Counted from the first letter of the stretch, positions 1 through 10,630 are shown. The stretch: 64,000 bases of DNA from JADKAV01 sp963769435 (GCA_963769435.1 CAVYLN010000002.1:1860001-1924000); one strand, 5' to 3'. Translations and numbers: made by a program. Notes: a model not told the origin generated them from the letters alone.

Positions 1-639
1 ATCTGTGCCATGGTCGCGTCGGCGTCGGGGTGTGCCTCGTAGGTGAGCGCGGTCACCGGTCGGTCGTGGTCGTGGTTTCGGACACGACCTTCGAAGGTGA
101 CCACGGCGCCCGCGTCCGGTCGCTGCACCGCGGCTACGGCCTCCGCCGCGGTGATCGGCGTGTTCCGGACCAGGCCGCGATGATCGGCGCCCTGCACAAC
201 GTGGTGGGCGTGCCCGAGCAGCGGTCCGAGCACTGCCAGCGCATCCTGCACCGCTGCGTGACTGCCCGGGACCGCCACAACCAGGGTCGAACCCATGGAC
301 CCGGCGACGGCCCGCGAGAGGTCGGCAAGGGGTGTCTGCTCGCGGCCCCGGGCGCGGAAGGCCTCCCCGAATCCCGGCAGTTCGCGATCGATCACGCGCA
401 GGACCGCGTCCGGGGTCACGTCCCGTGGTCCGAGGCCCGTGCCGCCGGTGCACACGACCACGTCGGCCCCGGGGCCGCGGATGGCCCGGGTGATGGCGTC
501 GACGTCATCCGGGACGAGTATCGGCGCATCAACCTCGCACCCCAGATCGCGAAGCCCGGTGGCCAGGACCGGGCCGGTGGTGTCCTCGCTGCGGCCCGGC
601 GGCTGCGGAGTCCGAACACACGATCACGCGGGCTCTCAT
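1..639 (-). CDS. MogA/MoaB-MoaE fusion, molybdenum cofactor synthesis (partial, frameshifted)
   Basis: The N-terminal ~160 residues are a MogA/MoaB domain, which adenylates molybdopterin. The signatures are GGTGLGPRDVTP, ELPGFGEAFR and LSRAVAGSMGSTLVVAVPGS. After a short linker the same frame reads into the start of a MoaE domain (AVVTFEGRVRNHDHD, then ALTYEAHPDADATMAQ), the large subunit of molybdopterin synthase, and runs off the window edge. The start ATG overlaps the stop of moaC (ATGA), so the two are probably translationally coupled. One extra base in a GGGCC stretch near position 600 breaks the frame after about 13 residues; joining the frames restores a normal MogA N-terminus. Family assignment is firm. 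Whether the protein is really one fused polypeptide depends on sequence outside the window. Confidence 0.85.
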
Positions 640-1106
640 CGGTGCCAGTCCCCGCTCTTCCCCCCGGTCTTGGACACGACCCGGACCGCCTCGATCGTGG
701 CGCACGGGTCGATGGCCTTCGTCATGTCGATGACGGTCAGACATGCCACCGTGACCGCTGTCAGCGCTTCCATCTCGACACCGGTACGGTCTGCGGTGCG
801 TACCCTGGCGCGGACGTGCACCACGTCTTCGACGGGGTCGGTCTCAACGTCCACCGTGACGGCGTGCACGGCGATGGGGTGGCACATGGGGATCAGATCC
901 GGGGTACGTTTGGCGGCCATGATGCCTGCGATCCGCGCGGTCGCCAGCACATCACCCTTCGCAACGCTGCCATCCCGGATCGCACGCGTGGCTTGCGTGC
1001 ACACCTCGGCCATGGCCTCTGCCGTGCGGGTGCTCACCGGTTTGTCCGCCACGTCGACCATACGGGCCTGTCCCCGCTCGTCGACGTGGTTGAATCCGTC
1101 AGTCAT
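636..1106 (-). CDS. moaC: Cyclic pyranopterin monophosphate synthase MoaC
   Basis: MoaC converts the cyclic nucleotide made by MoaA into cyclic pyranopterin monophosphate, the first committed intermediate of molybdenum cofactor. The 156-residue reading frame has the family signatures MCHPIAV, a MEALTAVTVA helix with DMTKAID, and a C-terminal GGKSGDW. I choose the ATG at 1106 because AGGAGGT lies at the right distance upstream; the frame is open further upstream but lacks homology there. The gene is intact, unlike its neighbours. It is followed by a 4-base overlap with the MogA-MoaE gene and is divergent from mobA with only ~75 bp between them, which must hold both promoters. Confidence 0.95.
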   Translation of the reverse strand: MTDGFNHVDERGQARMVDVADKPVSTRTAEAMAEVCTQATRAIRDGSVAKGDVLATARIAGIMAAKRTPDLIPMCHPIAVHAVTVDVETDPVEDVVHVRARVRTADRTGVEMEALTAVTVACLTVIDMTKAIDPCATIEAVRVVSKTGGKSGDWHR

Positions 1107-1179
1107 CTGAACCTCCTGGCACGCACCCTGGGGGACGTGCACTTCGTCGCATCGGATGCGTGCTGGTCCTAGTCTGCGG

Positions 1180-1753
1180 GTGTGGTCGCGATGGACGGCA
1201 ATGGTGCTCACCGGTGGCGGCAGTGTGAGGCTGGGTCGCGACAAGGCCACGGCGGTGGTCGCGGGCCGCCGGATGATCGACCGCGTGCTGGATCAGATCC
1301 CGTCCGATGTCCCCGTCGTGGTGGTCGGCCCCGACCCGCAGGTGTCCCGCCCGGTCGTGGTCGTCCGGGAGGATCCGCCCGGGGGTGGGCCGGCGGCGGC
1401 GATAGGGGCGGGGATCGCCCATGTCCAGACACCCCTGGTCGCAGTGATCGCCGCCGACATGCCGTGGGGCCCGCCGGTGGCGATCTCCCTGCTGCCCTCT
1501 GTCGGCGCCGACGAAGCAATCGTGCCGGTCGCCGATGGCCATCGGCAGCCCCTGTGCGCGGTCTATCGCAGCGAGGCTTTGCGCGGGGTCCGCATACGTG
1601 CGGGGATGTCGATGCGGGAGTTGCTCGCGGGCCTGCGGGTGCGCACCGTGTCCGTGGAGTCGGCGCGGCTGCATCGACATCGACACCCCGGCGGACCTGG
1701 AACGGGTGGAGCGCCACGTGGCCATAATGGAGTCCGACGGTGAGGGGTTTGGG
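1180..1753 (+). CDS. mobA: Molybdenum cofactor guanylyltransferase MobA (frameshifted)
   Basis: MobA attaches GMP to molybdopterin to form the guanine dinucleotide cofactor used by NarG-type enzymes. The nucleotide-binding N-terminus LTGGGSVRLGRDKA is clear, followed by EDPPGGGPAAAIGAGI and the AADMPW metal-binding segment. Near 1670 a single-base error shifts the frame; the expected C-terminal IDIDTPADLERVERH lies in the next frame. Start is uncertain: a GTG at 1180 or an ATG at 1201, and a small error near 1195 is possible. No stop separates MobA from the following DUF6457 segment in the current sequence, so a MobA-DUF6457 fusion is possible. Confidence 0.85.
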
Positions 1754-1988
1754 ATGCAGGAATGGGTGGACGCGGTCAAGGATGTGCTCGGCCTCGAGGC
1801 TGACGTCGACGTGCGATCTGATCCTGGACGTGGCCAAGGACGCCGCGCACGGGGTGCAGCGCCCGGCAGCGCCGGTGACGACGTATCTGTTGGGCCTGGC
1901 GGTGGCGCGAGGCGCGGATCCGGCGCAGACGGCCGCGGCGATCTCCCGCTTGGCCGACGGTTGGCAGCCCGCCTCGCCGGATGCGTGA
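1754..1988 (+). CDS. DUF6457 domain protein, MobA companion (frameshifted)
   Basis: A small acidic helical protein or domain beginning MQEWVDAVKDVLGLEADVDV and continuing, after a frame change near 1813, as DLILDVAKDAAHGVQRPAAP, then TTYLLGLAVARGADP. It resembles the actinobacterial DUF6457 domain that accompanies or is fused to MobA. Function is unknown; by context it helps molybdenum cofactor guanylylation or delivery. The ATG at 1754 is preceded by a purine-rich stretch (GGTGAGGGG), so a separate gene is plausible, but the frame is also open into MobA. Its stop overlaps the start of moeA by 8 bases. Confidence 0.7.
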
Positions 1989-3135
1989 GCCCGACTGGCC
2001 GACGGCCCGCCGTGTGGCGGCCGCCGGTCGACCGCTGACCGCGCAGGCGGTTCCGCTGCTGGACGGCGGACGGCCGGGTGCTGGCCGAGCCGGTCGTCGC
2101 GCTCACCGATCTGCCAGCGTTCGACACCTCGTCGATGGACGGGTGGGCGGTGTGCGGCGAAGGCCCGTGGACCGTGGTCGGGGAAGTGCTCGCGGGGCAT
2201 GCTCCGGAGTTGGATCTGGCACCGGGCCAGTGCTGCGTCATCGCCACCGGGGCGGCGGTGCCCGCCGGGGCCACCGCGATCGTCAGGCGGGAGAACGGGC
2301 TCTTCGACGGGTCGCGGGTTGCGGCCGACCACGTAGCAGGTGCCGACATCCGCCCGGCGGGTGAGGAATGCCGTGCCGGTGACGTGCTTGCCGCGGAGGG
2401 CACCGAGGTCGGCCCGGCGCTGATCGGGCTGTTCGCCGCCGCGGGGGTGGACGAGGTCCGGGTGCGAGCCACGACCGAAGGTTGCGGTGGTGCTCTTCGG
2501 AGACGAACTGGTCGATACCGGTGTGGCGGGCATCGGCCGCGTGCGCGATTCGTTGGGTCCACAGTTGCCCGGCTGGCTGGTCAGGATGGGGGCCGAGGTG
2601 GTGTCGGTGACCCGGGCCGCGGACACACTCGACGCAGCATGTGGAGCGGATCCGGGAGGCCGCTGCCGGCGCTGATGTGGTGATCACGACCGGGGGGACC
2701 GCTGCGGGTCCCGTCGACCATCTCCACCGCGCGATCGCCAGTCTCGGCGGCTCCTTCCTCATCGACAGCGTGGCCGTGCGTCCGGGGCACCCGATGGCCA
2801 TGGCGCGAGTCGCGGACACGTGGCTCGTGGCTCTGCCGGGCAATCCGCAGAGTGCCATCGTCGCTCTCCTCTCGCTGGGTGCCCCGCTCATCGATTCACT
2901 GCTGGGAAGGTCGCGCCACGCCATGTCCTCGGTGGCTCTGACACGAAGACACGAAAGCTCCGGCCCGCGAGCACCGGCTGGTCGCCTGACCGGCTCGATG
3001 GACGCGCGCGCCACCCCGGTGCACCACCTCGGTTCCGCCATGTTGCGGGGGCTGGCCGGCGCGGATGGTTTCGCGGTGCTGCCGCCCGGTGGATCCAGCG
3101 CCGGGGACAGGGTCGACTGGTTGCCGCTGCCCTGA
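1981..3135 (+). CDS. moeA: Molybdopterin molybdenumtransferase MoeA (frameshifted)
   Basis: MoeA inserts molybdate into adenylated molybdopterin. The pieces in order are an N-terminus with ALTDLPAFDTSSMDGWAV, the CVIATGAAVPAGATAIVRRE segment, the MoCF-binding core with VLFGDELVDTG and DVVITTGGTAAGPVDHL, and the LVALPGNPQSAIVAL segment leading into the C-terminal domain. Together they give about 385 residues, the usual MoeA length. At least three single-base errors (near 2065, 2480 and 2635) distribute the protein over three frames. It belongs with the mobA cluster. The pairing of MogA and MoeA in one locus provides both halves of the metal insertion step. Confidence 0.92.
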
Positions 3136-3170
3136 CCGGACGGCCGTCCGGCGGGACGGGACCGGAGCAC

Positions 3171-3204
3171 CGGTGGGTCCGATCCCGCCAGACCGGACCC
3201 ACCG
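3171..3204. terminator. Hairpin between convergent moeA and narK
   Basis: An 11-bp perfect inverted repeat, CGGTGGGTCCG with CGGACCCACCG, surrounds a 12-base loop in the 79-bp gap between the 3' ends of moeA and the nitrate porter gene. A second, 16-bp perfect palindrome (CCGGACGGCCGTCCGG) starts immediately after the moeA stop at 3136. There is no T-run, which is usual for actinobacterial terminators. Position and symmetry suggest bidirectional termination. Confidence 0.55.
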
Positions 3205-3214
3205 ACCCCCTCGA

Positions 3215-4567
3215 TCAGGAAGGCTTCTCCGCACCGGGGCGCGCGTAGTAGTACCACGTCACTGCCGCCCCGATGACGCAGGTGAACGTCCCGAGCCAGT
3301 AGAGCGATCTGGGTGTTGCCGGTGGCGAACATGACGCCGAACACGAACGGGCCGAAGGCGGCGATCGCGGCAGTCCAGCCGATAACCCCACCGGCCTGCC
3401 GCGGTTCGAAGATCATCGGCATCTGCTTGAACGTGCTGGCGTTACCGACGCCGGTGAAGAAGAAGATCGCGATCATCCCCCAGAAGAACGCCGGGAACTG
3501 GTCCGCGGCTGGTCGGTGCGAGCTGAAACGACGTGAACAGGGCGGAGGCGCCGATCCCCACGACCGCGACCAGCGTGACCTTCGCCCCGCCCACCCGGTC
3601 GGCGATCGGGCCGGCGAGGACTCGCGCAGCGGACCCGATCAGCGCGCCGTAGAACGCGTACTGTGCCGGGTTGACCGCGTCGGCGCCGAACGGGGTGCCG
3701 TAGAAGTTCTTGATCAGCAGCGCGAACTGTGCGGCCAGGCCGGAGAACGTGCCGAACGTGATGATGTAGAGCAGCGTCATCAGCCAGGTGTGCTTGTTGT
3801 TGAAGATGTCCAGCTGCTCCTTGACGCCGCGCGCCTGGACGGGGACCGACTTGAGCATCGTGTAGGCGAGGATCACGCCGACGATGACGAACGGGCACCC
3901 AGATGTAGCCGGCGTTCTGGTACCAGACCTGCTTCTCGATGCCCTTCTCCGGGTTGGAGAAGGTCTGCGAGGCGCCCAGCACACCGAGCATGGAGAAGCC
4001 GACGATCCACGGCGTCACGAACTGGACCAGGCTGACGCCGAAGTTGCCGATGCCGGCCTGGATGCCCGAGAGCCGTTCCCTGCTTGGCCTTGGGGAACCA
4101 GAACGACGTGCTGGGCATGAATCCGGAGAACACACCCCCTCCGACACCGGCCATCGCGGCGAGCACGCAGCAGGACGACGAACGACGTGTTCGGGTTCTG
4201 GACCGCCAACGCCCATCCGATCAGCGGGATCAGCATCAGCACGCTGCTGAGCCACACGAGTCTGCGGGTGCCCAGGATCGGTGGCAGGAACATCCACACC
4301 AGCCGCAACGAGCCACCGGCCAGACCCGGCATAGCCGACCAACCAGTAGAGCTGCCCCTTCGACAGGTCGAAGCCGATCGAGTTCAGGACCGGAGCCAAG
4401 CGCCGACACGAGGAACCACGTGGCGAAGGCCAGGGTGAGGTTGAAGGTGGTGATCCACAGTGTCTTCCAGGCCCGTCCGGAGTCCCAGGTGTCTCGGGAT
4501 CCTCCGGGTTCCAGCTGTCAAGCCAGTCACCGCCCGCGCGTTTCGGCTCGCTGGCCACTCCACTCAT
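3215..4567 (-). CDS. narK: Nitrate/nitrite MFS transporter, second of a tandem pair (frameshifted)
   Basis: A 12-helix major facilitator of the NarK/NasA nitrate-nitrite porter family, about 450 residues. Recognisable segments are APVLNSIGFDLSKGQLYWL, a FSGFMPSTSFWFPKAKQG stretch, GIQAGIGNFGVSLVQFVTP with the conserved Asn and Gly residues of the nitrate signature, and a second half containing GPIADRVGGAKVTL. At least four single-base errors scatter it over three frames; the C-terminus ends WYYYARPGAEKPS. It probably imports nitrate or exports nitrite for the adjacent reductase. The start overlaps the stop of the upstream porter by four bases, so the two porters form one transcript and may act as a pair. 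Confidence 0.88.
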
Positions 4568-5938
4568 GCGTTCACTCCTGTCGTGGTCTCACTCGGACGC
4601 TCCGAGCCGTGTTCATGTTCGAACTTGTTGGCCAGGTCGGGGCTGGCTGGTGCAGCATCCGCACCACCGTCAGGTGCATCCATACGGCGGCGATCAGAGT
4701 CACCAGGAAGAGCACGCCGAACGTGGCCTGCGGCGCGCCGGTCCAGCCGGTGGCGTAGGCGAACATCGGGGGCAGGAAGAACCCGCCAGTGCTCCGATCG
4801 AGCCGACGAGTCCCCCCACGGCACCGACGTCGTGCGGGAAGTACTCGGGGATGTGCTTGTAGACCGCGGCCTTCCCGATTCCCATGGCGCAGCCGGTGAT
4901 GAACACCAGCACGGTGAACAGAAGAGGTCCGACCTGCCAGGGCAGGATCTCGTTGGTGCCACCGTCGGCCTTGTTGATCACGATGTAGCCGTAGGGCATC
5001 ATCAGGATCCCGGTGGTGACCAGCATCGTGCCGAAGGTCGCGTACATGACCCTCCGGGCTCCGACCTTGTCGGAGACCCAGCCGCCGACCGGGCGCAGCA
5101 ACGACGCCGGGAAGATGAACAGGGCGGTCAGCAGTGCGGCATGCGTGAGGTCGATGTCGTACACGTCCACGTAGTACTTGGGCAGCCAGGCGGCGAGCGC
5201 GACGTACGCGCCGAAAACGACGACGTAGTAGAGGCTGAACCGCCAGACCCGCATCTGCTTGAGCGGCTGCGAGCATGTCCTTCAATGGGCGTCCCTGCCC
5301 CGGGACCAGGTCGTGTTGCGGGGTCATGAACCAGGTCACCGCGGCCATGATCAGGAGCAGGACCATGTAGAGGAACGGCACGAAGCGCCAGCCGCCGGGG
5401 ATCAGCCCGCCGAGGTATCCCGCCGCCGGCACGGCCGCGATCAGCGCCGGTCCGATGAACTTGGTGACGGATGCCCCACGTTGCCGGCGCCGAAGACGCC
5501 GAGCGCGAAACCTTGGTGCCCCCTCGGCCACCAGACACTGACCCAGGCGATACCGACGCTGAACGCGTTGCCCGCCAGCCCGACGAGGAACGCGTAGACG
5601 AGCAACTGTGTGTAGGACGTGGCTGTTGATACCAGGAACGCCGGGACCGCGGTCGCCGCGAGCATGAGGGTCATGATCAGTCGACCACCGCGGCGGTCGG
5701 TGATGATGCCCGCGGGAAGCCGCCAGATGGCGCCGTTCAACACGGCGACCGCGATGATCCAGGAGAGTTGGACGTCGGTGAGCCCGAACTCCTCGCGGAT
5801 CGGGATTCCGAGCACCCCGAACATCAGCCACACCGCGAACATCAGCGTGAAGCCGATGGTGGATATCGCCAGGACCCGGACGGCACCGGGCCGGACGTCC
5901 GTCGACTCGGCGGGAGGTTCAGACTCCAGGACGGTCAT
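4564..5938 (-). CDS. narK: Nitrate/nitrite MFS transporter, first of a tandem pair (frameshifted)
   Basis: A second NarK-family porter of about 455 residues. The N-terminal half has GIPIREEFGLTDVQLSWI, RLPAGIITDRRGGRL and VGLAGNAFSVGIAWVSVWWP; the second half has RPVGGWVSDKVGARRVMYAT and ITGCAMGIGKAAVYKHIPEY. Breaks lie near 5470, 5255 and 4790. I take the C-terminus that ends ETTTGVNA because its stop overlaps the next porter start (ATGA). The start ATG has AAGGGA upstream. It is divergent from the SufR-like regulator, a layout that suggests shared control. Sequence alone does not settle whether this is a proton symporter or the exchanger of the pair. Confidence 0.88.
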
Positions 5939-6009
5939 CGCGCGATCCCTTCTTTTTCACTACCTAAACGTTAGCACCGGGTAAAACAATAGCAACGGTG
6001 GAATATGGT
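5939..6009. promoter_or_regulatory. Divergent promoter region, narK / nar regulator
   Basis: This short, comparatively AT-rich gap separates the leftward porter pair from the rightward regulator and nar operon. It contains an imperfect dyad CTAAACGTTAG at 5964-5974. Read leftward the same bases give TAACGTTTAGGT, with TAGGTA in a plausible -10 position for narK. A near-identical string lies upstream of crp. An operator for the three-Cys regulator would be expected here, but I cannot define one from a single site. Confidence 0.45.
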
Positions 6010-6819
6010 ATGAATGTGGGTATGAACGTTGCCGCCGAAAGCATCGGGCGCACCCTGGCGCGGCTCGGTCAGTTGACCTCGCATGCCCCGCACACAGAAC
6101 TCGAGACCAGTCGGGAGAACATCGCCGGAATCGTCGCCGAATCCGCCGACCCCCTCAGCGTCGAGGACATCGCGGGGGTGACCGGACTGCACGCCAACAC
6201 CATCAGGACGCATCTGGACGTGCTGCGGGCGCGGGTCGCGTCGAGCGCTCGCGTGAGGACTCCCAAGGCCGTGGCCGCCCGAAGTGGCTATACAGCGCCC
6301 CTGATGCTGACGATCCGTACAGCCGCTTCGCAGCGGAATTGACCAGCGCGCTGTCCGCGGCGAAGGACGAGACCCTCGCCGGAGAGGCGGCACAACGTTG
6401 GCTGCACGCGGACACCGTCACCCAGGAGCCGGCAAGCACCCCTGACGAAGCGGTAGACGTCGCGGCGCGGGCGCTGACCCGGCTCGGCTTCGAGGTCGAC
6501 GTGTCGCCGGTCGGCGATGCCGTGTACCTGGGGCAGTGCCCGTACGCGGCCCTGATCTCCGACAACCCAGTCATCTGTGACATCCACGCCAAGGCGCTCG
6601 AGCAGATCCTGGCCGGCACTGGCCAGGACGTGTCGCTGCAGTCGATGGATGTGTTCCCGAAGCCGGGTGTGTGCGTGGCGCATCTTCGTCGCGCCGACAT
6701 CACGCCACATCGAAGCCTGCCAGGTTCGGCGGGTATCGGACCGGCGCCTGACGGCAAGGGTGCCAAGCCGGGGAAGACGCGCAAGACAGGTAAGAAGCAG
6801 TCGAGGAGGAGCCGCATGA
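5998..6819 (+). CDS. SufR-like HTH regulator of the nar operon (frameshifted)
   Basis: The N-terminal winged helix-turn-helix (SADPLSVEDIAGVTGLHANT, IRTHLDVLRA) is of the ArsR/DeoR-like type of COG2345. The C-terminal domain has C-x12-C (CPYAALISDNPVIC) and a third Cys about 35 residues on (FPKPGVCVAHL), the arrangement that binds an Fe-S cluster in SufR proteins. This suggests a cluster-based O2, NO or redox sensor controlling nitrate respiration. A break near 6235-6300 separates the two halves. Start may be GTG 5998, ATG 6010 or ATG 6022. The basic tail (KTRKTGKKQSRRSR) reads into NarG without a stop; a stop overlapping the narG start (ATGA, 6816-6819) exists in the neighbouring frame, so a lost base near the end is likely. 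Confidence 0.8.
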
Positions 6820-9800
6820 CCACCCGCACAGACGCCACCGACGATTTCCTCGTCAAGGCCGGCCGCTTCTTCACACCGGGGACGGTGTCCGAGGACCTGC
6901 GAACGGTCACCAAGGAGGGCGGCCGAGAGGGTGACGTCTTCTACCGCGACCGCTGGAGCCACGACAAGGTGGTGCGGTCCACCCATGGTGTGAACTGCAC
7001 CGGGTCGTGCTCCTGGAAGGTCTACGTCAAGGATGGCGTGATCACCTGGGAGACCCAGCAGACCGACTACCCGACGGTCGGCCCGGACTCCCCGGAGTAC
7101 GAACCCCGCGGCTGCCCGCGCGGCGCGGCCTTCTCCTGGTACACCTACTCCCCGACCCGTATCCGGTACCCGTATGTGCGCGGCGTACTGCTCGAGGCCT
7201 ACCGGGCGGCCAAGGCCCAGCACCCGGACCCGGTGGACGCCTGGGCGGCGTGGTCGGCGAGCCCGCGATCCGCAGGGCGTACCAGCAGGCTCGCGGCAAG
7301 GGCGGTCTGGTGCGCGCATCGTGGGCCGAGGTCAACGAGATCATTGCCGCTGCCCACGTGCACACGGTCAAGGCGCACGGCCCGGACCGCATCTTCGGCT
7401 TCTCGCCGATCCCGGCGATGTCGATGGCCTCGCATGCGGCCGGCAGCCGCTTCATCAGCCTCATGGGTGGGGCGATGCTGAGTTTCTACGACTGGTACTG
7501 CGACCTGCCGGTGGCCTCACCGCAGGTCTTCGGTGACCAGACCGACGTGCCGGAGTCGGCGGACTGGTGGAACGCCAGCTACCTGATCATGTGGGGCGCG
7601 AACGTGCCCACCACGCGGACGCCGGACGCACACTTCATGACCGAGGCCGGTACCGCGGCCAGAAGGTCGTCACAGTGTCCCCGGACTACGCGGACAACAC
7701 GAAGTTCGCCGATGAATGGATGAACCCGCACCCGGGAACCGACGGCGCTCTGGGCATGGCGATGGGCCACGTGATCCTCAAGGAGTTCTACGTCGATCGC
7801 CAGGTCCCGCGTTTCGTGGACTACGTCAAGCAGTACTCCGACCTGCCGTTCCTGGTCACGGTGCGCGAGAAGGACGGGGCGTACGTCCCGGACAAGTTCC
7901 TGACTGCCGCCGACCTCGGCGACGACAGTGAGGGTGCGGATTTCAAGACCGTGCTGGTGGACTCTGCGACCGGCCGACCGGTCGTGCCCAACGGATCGAT
8001 CGGCTTCCGCTACGGCGAATCCGGCAAGGGCAAGTGGAACCTCGACCTGGAGGGCGTCGACCCCGCACTGTCGCTGCACGACGCCGGCGGCTCGCACAAC
8101 GTCGAGATCCTGATGCCGCGCTTCGACATCGGCCAGGAGATCTCCGAGGGCGGCGGCACCCACAGCCGTGGCATCCCGGTGGTCCCGGTCGAGACGAACG
8201 GGGGACCGCGCCTGGTGACCACCGTGTTCGACCTGATGCTGGCCCAGTACGGCGTCGGCCGCGAAGGCCTGCCGGGTGAATGGCCCACCGGGTACGACGA
8301 CCCTGCGCCCTACACCCCGGCGTGGCAGGAGCAGATCACCGGTGTGCCGGCCGCCCAGGCGATCAGGATCGGCCGGGAGTTCGCGCAGAACGCCGAGGAC
8401 TCCGGCGGCAGGTCCATGATCATCCTCGGGGCCGGCACCAACCACTGGTTCCATTCCGACATCACCTACCGCACGTTCCTGGCGATGATCACGCTGACCG
8501 GGTGCCAGGGCGTCAACGGCGGTGGCTGGGCGCACTACGTCGGCCAGGAGAAGGTCCGGCCGATCACCGGCTGGGCGAATCTGGCTTTCGCGCTCGACTG
8601 GCAGCGCCCGGCACGTCAGATGATCGGCACCGCCTTCTGGTACGTCAACACCGACCAGTGGCGCTACGACAACCTAGGCGCAGGGTTGCTGGCCACACCG
8701 CTGGGCGAGGGCCGCTTCGAGAACACTTCGATGATCGACACGATCGCGCAGTCGGCGAGGTCTGGCTGGATGCCGTCGTTCCCGAGTTTCAACCGGAACC
8801 CGATCGACATCGTGCGCGAGGCGCGGGCCGCCGGCATCGAGCCGCCCGAGTACGTCAAGCAGCAGTTGCTGTCCGGCGACCTGAAGTTCGCGATCGAGGA
8901 CCCGGACGCCCCCGAGAACTGGCCGCGCGTTCTCACGTTGTGGCGGGCGAACCTGCTCGGATCGTCCAGCAAAGGCAACGAATACTTCCTCAAACACCTG
9001 CTCGGCACCAGCAACGCCGTGCGTGCCGAGGAGACGCAGGATCGCTCCGACCAGGTCACCTGGCGCGGGGAGGCCCCCGTTGGCAAACTCGATCTGTTGG
9101 TCAGCATCGACTTCCGGATGACCTCGTCCGGGCTCTTCGGGGACATCCTGCTGCCCGCTGCCACCTGGTACGAGAAGCACGACCTCTCCAGTACGGACAT
9201 GCACCCCTACGTGCACGCCTTCACCCCGGCGATCGACCCGCCCTGGGAGACCAAGAGCGACTACGACATCTTCGGCGATCTGGGCCGGAAGGTCTCGGAC
9301 CTCGCTCCGGGGCACTTGGACACTGTCGAGGATCTGATGGCGATCCCGCTGATGCACGACACGCCCGACGAGTTGTCCGTGCCAGGAGGTGTGGTCAAGG
9401 ACTGGCGCACCGGGGAGGTCGATCTGATCCCCGGAGTCACCGCGCCCAAGTTCATCGTCACCGAACGCGACTACACGGCACTGGGCGCGAAGATGTCCGC
9501 GCTGGGGCCACTGCTCGACACCGTCGGCACGCTGACCAAGGGCGTCGCCGTCAAGACCGGTCCGGAGGTGGAACTCCTCAAGCGCCTCAACGGGGTCATC
9601 CCGGATGGACCCGCCGCCGGACGCCCGGCACTGGTGACCGCCGCGCAGGCGTGTGAGGCGATCCTGACGCTGTCGGGTACCACCAATGGCCGGGTCGCGG
9701 TCGAGGGCTTCCGGAACGTGGAGGAGCGCACCGGCCGCCAACTCGCCGATCTGGCGATGGACAACGAGGGCAAGCGGATCACGTTCGCTGACACCCAGGC

Positions 9801-10494
9801 CCGTCCGGTACCGGTGATCACCAGCCCGGAGTGGTCAGGCAGCGAGCACGGGGGACGGCGCTATACCGCCTTCACCATCAACGTCGAACGGCTCAAGCCG
9901 TGGCACACACTCACTGGTCGCCAGCACCTGTTCCTCGACCACGACTGGATGGCCGAACTCGGTGAGCAGCTGCCCACCTTCCGCCCCCCGCTGAACATGC
10001 ACCGGCTGTACGGCGATCAGGGCACCGGGGACGGCCGGGAGGTGACGGTCCGCTACCTCACTCCCCATTCCAAGTGGTCCATCCACTCGGAGTACCAGGA
10101 CAACCTGTTCATGCTGTCGCTGTCGCGTGGTGGTCCGGAGATCTGGATGAGTCCGCAGGACGCCGACGCCATCGGGGTGAAGGACAACGAGTGGATCGAG
10201 GCGTACAACCGCAACGGTGTGGTGGTGGCGCGCGCGATCGTGTCACACCGGATGCCTGCGGGCACCGTGTTCATGTACCACGCGAAGGACCGGACCGTCG
10301 ATGTACCGAAGACTGAGACCTCGGGCCTACGCGGCGGGATCCACAACTCCTTGACCCGGTTGCTGATCAAGCCGACACACGTTGTCGGCGGATATGCCCA
10401 GTTGTCGTTCTTCCTCAACTACCTGGGTCCGACAGGCAACCAGCGCGACGAGGTCACGGTGATCCGCCGCCGTTCCCAGGAGGTGGAGTACTGA
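6816..10494 (+). CDS. narG: Respiratory nitrate reductase alpha subunit NarG (frameshifted)
   Basis: The Mo-bis-MGD catalytic subunit that reduces nitrate to nitrite, about 1,226 residues as expected. Ligands of the N-terminal [4Fe-4S] cluster are visible as H57, C61, C65 (HGVNCTGSC) and C100 (GCPRGAA), eight positions later than in E. coli NarG. The molybdenum-ligand Asp is D230 in FYDWYCDLP, matching E. coli D222 with the same offset. There is no Tat signal, so the enzyme faces the cytoplasm. The ATG at 6816 has AGGAGG upstream. Single-base errors near 7250 and 7650 split the N-terminal quarter; the remaining ~940 residues are continuous. It is the first gene of narGHJI. Confidence 0.97.
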
Positions 10495-10545
10495 TGTCCA
10501 CGTCGTGGCGCCGTCCGGCCCCCGCCCCCCCGCCGCCCGACACCT

Positions 10546-10599
10546 TTTGTGAAGAAGTTGCCGCGCCACACCGGCGTGTCGCCGCAACTTCTTCACAAA
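10546..10599. repeat. 16-bp perfect inverted repeat between narG and narH
   Basis: The arms are TTTGTGAAGAAGTTGC at 10546-10561 and GCAACTTCTTCACAAA at 10584-10599, separated by 22 bases. Inside the loop ACAC/GTGT can pair around a CGGC tetraloop. It occupies most of the unusually long 136-base gap between narG and narH, whereas all other nar junctions overlap. In RNA it would form a stable hairpin that could end or attenuate transcription, or set different amounts of alpha and beta subunit by protecting mRNA ends. It could also be a dispersed palindromic element that landed in the gap. Confidence 0.85.
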
Positions 10600-10630
10600 C
10601 CTCCGCATCCACTCACCCGAAGGAGTCCCG

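Noticed and set aside
1107..1180. Molybdenum cofactor riboswitch before moaC or mobA
   Set aside because: The 74-bp gap is too short for the known Moco RNA motif and shows no comparable stems.
2283..3476. Long leftward reading frame antisense to moeA
   Set aside because: Only its first ~75 residues match NarK; the remainder is a GC-driven shadow of moeA entered through a frameshift.
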